DNA from: Caulobacter endophyticus
GTDB taxonomy: Bacteria > Pseudomonadota > Alphaproteobacteria > Caulobacterales > Caulobacteraceae
DNA: 64,000 nucleotides
Direction: 5' to 3'
NCBI RefSeq assembly: GCF_029543245.1
Contig: NZ_JARQWV010000016.1
Span: 62,001 to 126,000 of the forward strand
Shown: positions 41,500 to 49,290 of the stretch, one piece after another
How positions within the stretch are numbered: position 1 is the first letter of the stretch
Layout: each line of letters starts with the position of its first letter
The notes under the pieces: generated by a model
Databases searched by the model: none
Told to the model about the DNA's origin: nothing
Seen by the model: the letters and a program-made list of their open reading frames with translations, nothing else
Made by a program: the position numbers and the translations under genes

Positions 41500-43278
41500 A
41501 TGAAGCAGTTTCTCATGACCGTGGCCGGCGTATTCGTCGGACTCGTGCTCTTTCTCGTCGGGGTGCCCTTCATATTGATCGTGCTGGCCGCGGGCGCCGC
41601 CCGCCCCGCCCCGGTGCCGGCCAACTCGGTCGTGCAACTGGACCTGCGCGGCGGCCTGTCGGACCAGGATTCGCAGAACCCGTTCGCGGCCTTCGGCGGC
41701 GGCGGCCAGTCGGTAATGGGCGTCATCGAGGTGCTGCGCCGCGCCGAGACCGACGACAAGGTCAAGGCGGTGTTCGTGCGCCTGCCCGAGGGCGGCATCG
41801 CCCCGGCGTCCTCGGACGAACTGGCCCAGGCCTTCAAGCACTTCCGCAGCGTCGGCAAGAAGCCGATCTTCGCCCATAGCCAAGGGATCTATCCCTCGGG
41901 CATGTCGACCTCGACCTATCGTCTGGGCGCGGCCGCCAGCGAGTTCTGGATGCAGCCCGACAGCTCGCTGCAGGCCGTCGGCGTGGCCAGCGAGACGATG
42001 TTCTACAAGCGCCTGTTCGAAAAGTACGGCGTCAAGGCCGACTTCGAGCAGCGCTACGAGTACAAGAACGCGGTCAACCCGTACCTGAACAGCGACTTCA
42101 CCCCCGCGCACCGCGAGGCGACGCTGTCGTGGATGGGCTCGGTCTACACCAGCGCCCTCACCGCCGCCGCCCAGGACCGCAAGCTTGATCCGGCCCGTCT
42201 GATCAAGGCGATCGAGGCCGGCCCCTACAGCGCCCAGCAGGCCCAGGGCCTGGGCCTGATCGACAAGGTCGGCCAGGTGAAGGAAGCCCAGGACGCCATG
42301 CTGGCCCGCGCCGGCAAGGGCGCCAAGCTGGTCGAGTTCTCGGACTACGCCGCGCGCTCCAAGAAGGACCTGCCCAAGACCGGCGCGGCGATCGCCGTGA
42401 TCGGCGCCGAGGGCCCGATCGTCACCGGCACGTCGGGCCAGGCCTCGCCGTTCGGGGGCGACAGCAGCATTCACTCCGACGAGACCGCCAAGGCGATCTA
42501 CGACGCGATCGAGGACAAGGACGTCAAGGCGATCGTTCTGCGGGTTTCCTCGCCCGGCGGGTCCGACACCGCCTCGGAACAGATCCTGGCCGCCGTACGG
42601 GCCGCCAAGGCGGCCGGAAAGCCCGTCGTGGTCAGCATGGGCACCTATGCGGCTTCGGGCGGCTACTGGATCAGCAGCCAGGCCTCGGCGATCGTGGCCC
42701 AGCCCTCGACCCTGACCGGCTCGATCGGCGTGTTCGGCGGCAAGTTCGCCCTGGGCGAGGCCCTGTCGCGCTTCGGCGTCGACACCCGCCAGGTAAGCGT
42801 CGGCGGCGACTATGCCGGCGCCTTCGGCACGGGCCAGGAATTCACCGCCGACCAGCGCGCCCGCTTCTCGGCCTGGATGGACAATATCTACGCCGGCTTC
42901 ATCAACCGCGTGGCCGAGGGCCGCAAGCTGCCCGTCGAGCGCGTGCGCGAGATCGCCAAGGGCCGCGTCTGGACCGGCGCCCAGGCCAAGGACCTGGGCC
43001 TGGTGGACCAGTTGGGCGGCTTCTACGACGCCGTCGAGAAGGCCAAGGCGCTGGCCAAGCTGACGGGCGACGTGCGCCTCAAGAAGATCGGCGGGCCCAA
43101 GTCGCCGTTCGACGCCCTGGAAAAGGCCCTGGGCGTCAGCTCGGCCTCGATGCGCACCGTGGCCGCCGCCGCCTGGATCCTGGGCGATCCGCGCTCCGAG
43201 GCGATCCTGGACGAGATGGCCAAGACCCGCCTGCGCTCGCAAGGCGCCAGCGTCCTGGCCGACACGCCCGCCTACTGA
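41500..43278 (+). CDS. sppA: Signal peptide peptidase SppA, 67-kDa type
   Basis: A 592-residue SppA from ATG 41500. One N-terminal membrane helix (FLMTVAGVFVGLVLFLVGVPFILIVLAA) anchors it; two tandem protease domains follow. The catalytic Lys is in YEYKNAVNPYL in the first half and the nucleophile Ser in SMGTYAASGGYWIS in the second. It cleaves signal peptides left in the membrane. It stands alone downstream of tRNA-Pro and ends at a strong terminator. Confidence 0.95.
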   Translation: MKQFLMTVAGVFVGLVLFLVGVPFILIVLAAGAARPAPVPANSVVQLDLRGGLSDQDSQNPFAAFGGGGQSVMGVIEVLRRAETDDKVKAVFVRLPEGGIAPASSDELAQAFKHFRSVGKKPIFAHSQGIYPSGMSTSTYRLGAAASEFWMQPDSSLQAVGVASETMFYKRLFEKYGVKADFEQRYEYKNAVNPYLNSDFTPAHREATLSWMGSVYTSALTAAAQDRKLDPARLIKAIEAGPYSAQQAQGLGLIDKVGQVKEAQDAMLARAGKGAKLVEFSDYAARSKKDLPKTGAAIAVIGAEGPIVTGTSGQASPFGGDSSIHSDETAKAIYDAIEDKDVKAIVLRVSSPGGSDTASEQILAAVRAAKAAGKPVVVSMGTYAASGGYWISSQASAIVAQPSTLTGSIGVFGGKFALGEALSRFGVDTRQVSVGGDYAGAFGTGQEFTADQRARFSAWMDNIYAGFINRVAEGRKLPVERVREIAKGRVWTGAQAKDLGLVDQLGGFYDAVEKAKALAKLTGDVRLKKIGGPKSPFDALEKALGVSSASMRTVAAAAWILGDPRSEAILDEMAKTRLRSQGASVLADTPAY

Positions 43279-43300
43279 GGCTTCGGCGTCCATCACGAGA

Positions 43301-43330
43301 AAGGCCGCTCCGAAAGGAGCGGCCTTTTTT
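43301..43330 (+). terminator. Intrinsic terminator of sppA
   Basis: AAGGCCGCTCC (43301-43311), loop GAAA, GGAGCGGCCTT (43316-43326), then TTTT. It lies 23 bp after the sppA stop. Confidence 0.9.
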
Positions 43331-43353
43331 GTTTGGGCGATCGGTTGCTCAAG

Positions 43354-43462
43354 ATGCTCCTCCAGAGGGGGAAGGATCCGTGGCGTCGGCGGAAGAACCG
43401 ACCTCATCAGACACTTCCCCCTCCGGCCCTTCGGGCCACCTCCCCCTGAAGGGGGAGGACCT
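43354..43462. repeat. Palindromic intergenic repeat, family R1 copy c
   Basis: It starts GATGCTCCTCCAGAGGGGGAAGG, has the GTCGGCGGAAGAACCGAC hairpin, and ends GGCCCTTCGGGCC followed by CCCCCTGAAGGGGGAGG. It lies in the convergent gap between sppA and a TonB receptor gene. Confidence 0.84.
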
Positions 43463-43540
43463 GGTTCGACAAACCTCCGCTCTTGGGAGCTTCCGGCCAA
43501 CGCCTCCCTCCCCGCCTCGCCTGGACGCAGACAAACAAAA

Positions 43541-43564
43541 CGGCGGGTCCTTGCGGACCCGCCG
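43541..43564 (-). terminator. Intrinsic terminator of the TonB receptor gene
   Basis: CGGCGGGTCC (43541-43550), loop TTGC, GGACCCGCCG (43555-43564). On the minus strand, TTTTGTTTG follows the stem. It lies 55 bp downstream of the receptor stop. Confidence 0.85.
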
Positions 43565-43619
43565 TGATCGTTTTCGCTCCCGGCGATCCGAGGACCGCCG
43601 GGATTGAAGATCGCTTCGA

Positions 43620-46481
43620 CTAGAAGCGGGTCTTCAGAGCGAGGTAGTAGCGGCGGCCGAGCACGTCGTAGGTCGACGGATCGGTGTTGGCCTGGATGTT
43701 CGACGAGAAGATCGGCGGCTGCTTGTCGCCGACGTTGTACACGCCAGCGCGCACCTCGACCTTATCGCTCACCTTCCACGCGCCGTTCAGATCGAAGTAG
43801 TTGAACGACTTGATCTTTTCGTCAGCATCGGCGGCATCGACCATGGAGTCGATGAAGCGCCAGCGGACACCGATCTCTGCCGGGCCGATCGAGTAGGTGG
43901 CCGAGGTCATGACCTTCCACTCGGGCTTGGCAACGGCGACGGCGCTGACCGAGGTGTTGCCGATCGTGCCCTTCAGCTTGTCGATGGGCTCGCCCGGCAG
44001 GCTCTGGACGTCGAACTTGTCGAGGTAGTTACCCACGACGTTGAACGACAGCGAACCATAGTCGTCGCTCAGGCCGATCGCGCCGAGGCCGAAGCCCCAG
44101 TCGATCTGGAAGTCGACGCCCGAGGTTTCGTAGGTGGCCAGGTTCAGGTTGGTGAGCGTGAGGGTCTGGATCTCACCCGTGGCGCTGCTGCGATTGAAGA
44201 GGCCGCAGTAGAAGGACGAACTGGCGCCGCCATCATAGCACTTGGTGAGGGCCAGGCCGGCGTCGATGGTGCCGATCGCGTCCTTGATCTTAATCGAGTA
44301 GTAGTCGACCGAGGCCGACAGACGCTCGAACAGCGGGTTGTCGAAGCGCGGGGTCCAGACCACGCCAACCGAGTAGGTGTCGGCGGTTTCTTCCGTCAGG
44401 TCCGGGTTGCCGCCGATCAGCGAGTTAACCTGGGTGCTGTTGTACTCGTAGGTGTCGATGATCGCCTGCGGAATGCCTTGCGCCAGGCAGAGCGTACGAA
44501 CAGCAGCGGCATTGCCGCCGGCGCGCGCCTCGCTGCGGTGGTCACACGGATCTTCGATGATCTGCGGGAAACCCTGAGCCTGCGGCGAGTAGAGTTCGCC
44601 GATGCTCGGGGCGCGAACGCCGCGCGAGTAGCCGCCGCGGAAGCGGACGCCGTCGACAACTTCCCAGTCGCCGTCGATCTTGTAGGCCGAGACCGAACCG
44701 ACGGTGTTGTAGTCGGAGAAGCGATAGCCGCCCGTGACGTTCAGCGCCTTGATGAAGGGCAGGTCCTTCAGGACCGGCACCAGCACTTCGCCGTAGAAGT
44801 CGTAGACGTCGGCCGAGGCCACCATCGGGTCATTGGCGTTGAAGCCGATGACGTCGCCGGTCGAGAGCAGCGAGTCCGGAACATAGGTGTACTTGTCCGA
44901 ACGGTAGCTGGTGCCCGCGGCGGCGCGCACTTCACCGGCCGGCAGATCGAACAGACCGCCCTGGAAGTTCAGTTCGACGGCGCGTTGCTCGTAGCCGGTG
45001 AAGTTCTTGGTCACGCGACCGATGTAGGAGGCGCATTCGGCCGACAGTTCTTGCAGGCCGAAGGGGTTGTAGCCGCCATCGCAGATGCCGACGCCGCCAT
45101 CGGCCGCGTCGAGCAGCGAAACGACAGCCGCACGGCTGACGTTGCCGCGCTGGATTTCGTTCTGCTCGGACTTGCCGTACGAACCGAAGACGTCCCAGGT
45201 CCAGTCGCGGAAGCCGGTCTGGCCGCGCAGGCCCGTGCTCAGCTGGAACACGTTGAACGTGGTTTCAGAGATACGCGGACCAAGGTCCGTGAAGCGCTTG
45301 CGGAACAGGAAGTCGGCCGTCGGATCCGGACGGCTGGCCAGCAGGGTCGCCAGATCGGTCGGAATGAACGGGTTGTTGTAGTTGACCGAGAAGCCGGTCG
45401 CCGCGGCCGCCGGCGACGGGGCCAGGATGGTGCGCGAATCGTAGTGCGTGAAGTTGAACGAGCCGTAGGCTTCGACGGTCTCGGTGATGTCGTAGTTCAT
45501 CGCGCCGAACGCCGAGTAGCGGGTCAGCGGCAGTTGCAGCAGGTTCAGCGGACCGGTGTTGTAGTTGCCGGTCGTCGGGATGGTCGAATAGTCGATGGCG
45601 GTCGAGCCGCGGTAGTTCGTGCCGTTCAAGAACAACGTGCCGTCGTTGTTGAAGCCGAGGTTGGCATTACGGGCGATGGTGTTGATCGGCGCGCCGTATT
45701 GAGCGAACACGGCGTTCATGGCGGCTTGCGTCGGCAGGTTGGTGCCGGTCGAGTCGTAACGGCCGTACGGCGTGGTCGGCGAAGCGCCCGACACCGACGA
45801 GAACTCACGGGCGGCGTTCAGGATTTCGCCGCGCTGCGAGTAGCTCAGCGACATGACCGCGTGGCCCTTGTCGTCGGCGAAGTTCGAACCGCCGGTGACG
45901 CTGATCGAGCTTTCCTCGCCGTCCTTGGCGTCGGTGATGCCGTACTGGGCGTCGACCTGCAGGCCCGAGAAGCGGTTGTTGAGCTTGAAGTTGACCACGC
46001 CGGCCATGGCGTCAGAGCCGTAGGTCGCCGAGGCGCCGCCGGTGATCACTTCGATGTTCTGGATGATCGCGCTGGGGATCAGGTTGACGTCGACCGTACC
46101 GTCCGAGTTCGACGGAACGATGCGGTGACCGTCCATCAGGACCAGGGTGCGGTTCGAGCCCAGACCACGCAGCTGGATGTTGGCCTGACCGCCGTTCGAC
46201 GGGTTGTTCGAGGTGCCCGAGACGCCCGGCACGAACTGCGGCATCTGGTTCAGCAGGGTGTCGACGGTCACCGAGCCGCTCTTGGCCAGTTGCTCCTGGC
46301 CGACCGAGACGATCGGGCTGTTCGACACGTAGTCCGGACGCGCGATGCGCGAACCGGTGACGACGACGGCTTCGATTTCGGTGCTGTCGCTTTCCGGCGC
46401 GGTTTGAGCAACCGCGGCGCCGGCCGAAGCCATGGCCAGACCACCGATGATCGTCGTCGCAAGCAGGCGCTTACGCGTCAT
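43620..46481 (-). CDS. TonB-dependent receptor (large, plug-barrel)
   Basis: A 953-residue outer-membrane receptor from ATG 46481 (an alternative TTG lies 12 bp upstream). It has a signal peptide (LLATTIIGGLAMASAGAAVAQ), a TonB-box-like EIEAVVVTGSRIARPDYVS, a plug with LNQMPQFVPGVSGTSNNPSNGGQANIQLRGLGSNRTLVLMDGHRIV, and a 22-strand barrel ending in RRYYLALKTRF with terminal Phe. The plug style is that of Caulobacter receptors for sugars, peptides or other nutrients. Substrate unknown. Own terminator present; promoter region lies in the 470-bp gap upstream. Confidence 0.93.
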   Translation of the reverse strand: MTRKRLLATTIIGGLAMASAGAAVAQTAPESDSTEIEAVVVTGSRIARPDYVSNSPIVSVGQEQLAKSGSVTVDTLLNQMPQFVPGVSGTSNNPSNGGQANIQLRGLGSNRTLVLMDGHRIVPSNSDGTVDVNLIPSAIIQNIEVITGGASATYGSDAMAGVVNFKLNNRFSGLQVDAQYGITDAKDGEESSISVTGGSNFADDKGHAVMSLSYSQRGEILNAAREFSSVSGASPTTPYGRYDSTGTNLPTQAAMNAVFAQYGAPINTIARNANLGFNNDGTLFLNGTNYRGSTAIDYSTIPTTGNYNTGPLNLLQLPLTRYSAFGAMNYDITETVEAYGSFNFTHYDSRTILAPSPAAAATGFSVNYNNPFIPTDLATLLASRPDPTADFLFRKRFTDLGPRISETTFNVFQLSTGLRGQTGFRDWTWDVFGSYGKSEQNEIQRGNVSRAAVVSLLDAADGGVGICDGGYNPFGLQELSAECASYIGRVTKNFTGYEQRAVELNFQGGLFDLPAGEVRAAAGTSYRSDKYTYVPDSLLSTGDVIGFNANDPMVASADVYDFYGEVLVPVLKDLPFIKALNVTGGYRFSDYNTVGSVSAYKIDGDWEVVDGVRFRGGYSRGVRAPSIGELYSPQAQGFPQIIEDPCDHRSEARAGGNAAAVRTLCLAQGIPQAIIDTYEYNSTQVNSLIGGNPDLTEETADTYSVGVVWTPRFDNPLFERLSASVDYYSIKIKDAIGTIDAGLALTKCYDGGASSSFYCGLFNRSSATGEIQTLTLTNLNLATYETSGVDFQIDWGFGLGAIGLSDDYGSLSFNVVGNYLDKFDVQSLPGEPIDKLKGTIGNTSVSAVAVAKPEWKVMTSATYSIGPAEIGVRWRFIDSMVDAADADEKIKSFNYFDLNGAWKVSDKVEVRAGVYNVGDKQPPIFSSNIQANTDPSTYDVLGRRYYLALKTRF

Positions 46482-46958
46482 CTGAATATTCAAGATGGAA
46501 TCCCTCCGAGAATGGACGGCGGACGGGCGATTTCGCCACCGCGTGTCCACATCACAATCCCAGGCTGTCCAAGGCCCGGTTGGCGGGGACGTTAGGTGCG
46601 GCCGATCAACGCGGTCAATTCCGAGTTTCCCGGAGATATCGCGAAGTCTCACCCCTGTCGCAAAATCAACACACAATGACCCCGTAAGGGGCAGGTTCAT
46701 GCGCTCGTTGTGCCGTTTCCGACATCAAGCTTGACCATTGATATCGGAAAAATCCAGATATCAGCAAAATATGACCACGTTCGCGTAACGTTGTTATCGA
46801 ATATTCTTTCAAGTCAGCAACATATCCACCGCATTTTTTGCCCACGCGAGACACATTGCCGCCCCAATCCGGACACAATCAGGGAGTGTGTCGCTGCCGA
46901 CCGGGCCACAGCCAGTTCCCGCCTCGCGGGAAAGCCCTTGAAAAGACAGGAAATCCCG
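46482..46958. other. Divergent promoter region without a gene
   Basis: A 477-bp region, AT-richer than the surroundings, between the TonB receptor and a small exported protein. It has a CCCC-GTAA-GGGG hairpin at about 46680-46693. No coding frame with family similarity was found; promoters for both genes should lie here. Confidence 0.5.
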
Positions 46959-47486
46959 ATGTCGCGCTTTGGACTGCCGCTCGCCCTGGCGCTGATCGTT
47001 GCGGCGACCGCGCAGCACGCTCAGGCCGAGACCGCGCCGACCCAGGCCGCCTCGTCGAAGGCTGCGCTGGATCGGCTGGCGGCCTGCCGCGCGCAGACGG
47101 ATTCGGCGGCGCGCCTGGCCTGTTATGACGAGACCGTCGCGGGCCTGCTGAACGCCGAGAAGGCTGGCGACCTGATCGTGGTCGACAAGGAAACCGTGAC
47201 CAAGGCGCAACGGGAATCGTTCGGCCTGAACCTGCCCAGCTTCTCGTTCGGCCAGAAGAAGGAAGCCGCCATCGCCATGGTCGAATCGACCATTCGCGAG
47301 GCGCGCAAGACGCCCGACGGCTGGCGGTTCGTGCTGGAGGACGGCGCGCGCTGGGAGCAGGTCGACAGCGAGACCCTGCCCCTTCCCCCGCGCGTCGGCG
47401 CCAAGGTGACCATCCGGCGGGCCGCGCTGGGCAGCTACATGCTGACGGTGAACGGGCGCGCCATCCGGGTGGAGCGCGTCAACTAG
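46959..47486 (+). CDS. Exported protein of unknown function
   Basis: A 175-residue protein from ATG 46959, with GACAGGA upstream. It has a signal peptide (LPLALALIVAATAQHAQAE) and a mature part with LDRLAACRAQTDSAARLACYDETVAGLL. This two-Cys helical motif occurs in conserved exported proteins of Proteobacteria. The C-terminal half is beta-rich (GWRFVLEDGARWEQVDSETLPLPPRVGAKVTIRRAALGSYMLTVNGRAIRV). No enzymatic motif was seen. Confidence 0.75.
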   Translation: MSRFGLPLALALIVAATAQHAQAETAPTQAASSKAALDRLAACRAQTDSAARLACYDETVAGLLNAEKAGDLIVVDKETVTKAQRESFGLNLPSFSFGQKKEAAIAMVESTIREARKTPDGWRFVLEDGARWEQVDSETLPLPPRVGAKVTIRRAALGSYMLTVNGRAIRVERVN

Positions 47487-47585
47487 GCGCGCCTCGGACA
47501 GGACGAAGGACGGGGCTTGCCCTCGTCGCGCGGGCCGCGCATCTGAAGAGTCCTATAAGAGGTCCTTCAAGAGAGCCCGACGCCG

Positions 47586-47996
47586 ATGACCGATTTTCGC
47601 CGCGTGACCGACAGCCTGTCGGTCAGCCCCCAGATCAGCACGCAGGACGTGGCCCGGGCCAAGGCCGAGGGCTTCTCGCTGATCGTCAACAACCGGCCCG
47701 ACGGCGAGGACCCCAGCCAGCCGACCAGCGCCGAGATCGAGGCAGCGGCCAAGGCCGCGGGTCTTTCCTATCTGCACGTGCCGGTGCGCGGCGGGCCGAC
47801 CCAGGAACAGGTGGACGCGGTGCGCGAGGCGGTCGAGGCCGCCGACGGCCCGGTCCTGGCCTTCTGCCGCTCGGGCACCCGCTCGATCGTCACCTGGTCG
47901 ATCGGCCAGGCCCTGTCGGGCGCGGCCGATCGCGAGACGCTGGTGAAGCAGGGCTATGAGGCCGGCTACGACCTCTCAGGCGTCCTGCCGCACTAG
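47586..47996 (+). CDS. TIGR01244-type sulfurtransferase/phosphatase-like protein
   Basis: A 136-residue protein. RVTDSLSVSPQISTQDVARAKAEGFSLIVNNRPDGEDPSQPTSAEIEAAAKAAGLSYLHVPVRGG and the catalytic loop AFCRSGTRSIVTWSIGQA match the TIGR01244/DUF442 family (Blh/BLH-like), related to dual-specificity phosphatases and rhodaneses. In some bacteria it forms the N-terminal domain of persulfide dioxygenase-like MBL proteins. Here an MBL hydrolase is encoded 230 bp downstream (48224), with a minus-strand lipoprotein between. Confidence 0.88.
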   Translation: MTDFRRVTDSLSVSPQISTQDVARAKAEGFSLIVNNRPDGEDPSQPTSAEIEAAAKAAGLSYLHVPVRGGPTQEQVDAVREAVEAADGPVLAFCRSGTRSIVTWSIGQALSGAADRETLVKQGYEAGYDLSGVLPH

Positions 47997-48004
47997 ACCC
48001 CGGA

Positions 48005-48157
48005 TCAGTAGCCGCCCAGCGTTCCGACGCGGGCGGCCATCGGGCTGGGCTCGGGTTCGCAAGAGGCCAGCACGAACTGCGCCGCAATGAGACACAGGAT
48101 GGCGAAGGCCGCGCGCTGGAGCCGTTTTGAGACAAAAATCGCCGTGTCCGCCGCCAT
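48005..48157 (-). CDS. Small lipoprotein candidate
   Basis: A 50-residue frame from ATG 48157. It has a basic start, a hydrophobic stretch (AAFAILCLIAAQFVLASC) with lipobox LASC, and a short mature part EPEPSPMAARVGTLGGY. It lies between two plus-strand genes. The short length makes the call moderate. Confidence 0.5.
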   Translation of the reverse strand: MAADTAIFVSKRLQRAAFAILCLIAAQFVLASCEPEPSPMAARVGTLGGY

Positions 48158-48223
48158 GATCCGTACTCCGCAGGGTTTACGGTTCGTTAAGCGCAAGACC
48201 GGCGCCGCTCTGGATGGGTCGCG

Positions 48224-49120
48224 ATGATCCCCTTCGTCCGCGAGATCGAGTTCGAGTACGGCCGCTGCGACCAGGTCTCGCCGCTGATCCGGCGGGTGAT
48301 CGCCGACAATCCCGGCCCGTTCACCTACACCGGCACGGGAACCTACATCGTCGGCCGCGGGACCGTGGCGGTGATCGATCCCGGCCCCGACATTCCCGCC
48401 CACCTGGACGCCCTGCTGGCGGCGATCGAGGGCGAGACCGTCAGCCACATCCTGGTGACCCACCACCACGCCGACCACTCTCCCCTCGCCGGTCCGCTGG
48501 CGCAGAGGACGGGCGCGCAGATCTGGGGCCGGCCCGCGCCGGCCGTGGCGGTGTCAGAAGAGACCGGCGTGCAGCTGGACGCCGAGGACGACGGCCAGTT
48601 CCGGCCCGACATCGTGATCGCCGACGGCGACGTCTTCGCAGGTCCCGGCTGGACGCTGCAGGCGATCACCACGCCGGGCCACACCTCCAACCACGTCTGC
48701 TTTGCGCTGAAGGAAGAGAACGCCCTCTTCAGCGGAGACCACGTCATGGGCTGGTCGACGACCGTGATCACCCCGCCCGACGGCGACATGGGCGACTATT
48801 TCGAAAGCCTGGCCAAGATCCAGGCCCGGGGTTTCGACACGCTGTGGCCCACCCACGGCTCGCCGGTGCGTGATGTCGCGCCGTTCCTGGCCGCCTATGT
48901 CGACCACCGCCGGGCGCGGGAAGCGCAGGTCTTGGCCGCGCTGGAGGGCGGCCCGGCGCGGATCAAGGTAATGGTGCCTGTGCTCTACGCGGCGGTGGAC
49001 CCGCGCCTGCACCCGGCGGCGGCCCTATCGATGCTGGCGCATCTGGTGCTGCTGGTGCGGGAAGGCAGGGTGGTTTGCGACGGGGCGCCGGGGCTGGACA
49101 GCGAGTATCGACTGGCCTGA
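48224..49120 (+). CDS. MBL-fold metallo-hydrolase
   Basis: A 298-residue metallo-beta-lactamase-fold protein. Metal-binding motif LVTHHHADHSPLAG (HxHxDH), then TPGHTSNHVCF, FSGDHVMGW and WPTHGSPV, with a C-terminal winged-helix-like extension (HPAAALSMLAHLVLLVREGRVV) as in LACTB2-like hydrolases. Those act on thioesters or RNA. The TIGR01244 gene is close upstream. Confidence 0.9.
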   Translation: MIPFVREIEFEYGRCDQVSPLIRRVIADNPGPFTYTGTGTYIVGRGTVAVIDPGPDIPAHLDALLAAIEGETVSHILVTHHHADHSPLAGPLAQRTGAQIWGRPAPAVAVSEETGVQLDAEDDGQFRPDIVIADGDVFAGPGWTLQAITTPGHTSNHVCFALKEENALFSGDHVMGWSTTVITPPDGDMGDYFESLAKIQARGFDTLWPTHGSPVRDVAPFLAAYVDHRRAREAQVLAALEGGPARIKVMVPVLYAAVDPRLHPAAALSMLAHLVLLVREGRVVCDGAPGLDSEYRLA

Positions 49121-49157
49121 GGCGCCACACCCCTCACCCGCCATCTTTTACTTGCTT

Positions 49158-49261
49158 CCCTCGCCCCCGTGGCGAGGGCCCATGCCGGCGGCTGCTCAGA
49201 CCTTTGCCGATCGAGAAAGGCCTGAGCGGCGGAACCATGGGTCCTGGGCACAAGGCCCAGG
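49158..49261. repeat. Cluster of three hairpins in a convergent gap
   Basis: CCCTCGCC/GGCGAGGG (49158-49178), GCTCAGACCTTT with AAAGGCCTGAGC (49193-49226, one mismatch), and CCTGGGC/GCCCAGG (49243-49261). They lie between the convergent MBL and TonB receptor genes and may help end transcription. No T run is seen. Confidence 0.6.
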
Positions 49262-49290
49262 AAAGCAAAGAAGGTAGGGTCGAGCCGTGT

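Noticed and set aside
41107..43500. Minus-strand frame of 797 codons opposite sppA
   Set aside because: SppA on the plus strand has full catalytic motifs and family length. The antisense frame also crosses the tRNA-Pro gene and a repeat, so it is a shadow.
43620..46595. Plus-strand frame 44478-46595 (705 codons) opposite the TonB receptor
   Set aside because: Its composition (Val/Gly/Asp/Arg/His rich) reflects the complement of a clear plug-and-barrel receptor. No motif found.
49158..49261. Riboswitch (cobalamin or TPP type) near the siderophore receptor
   Set aside because: The hairpins lie at the 3' end of the receptor gene, not upstream of its start, and no riboswitch core motif was seen.
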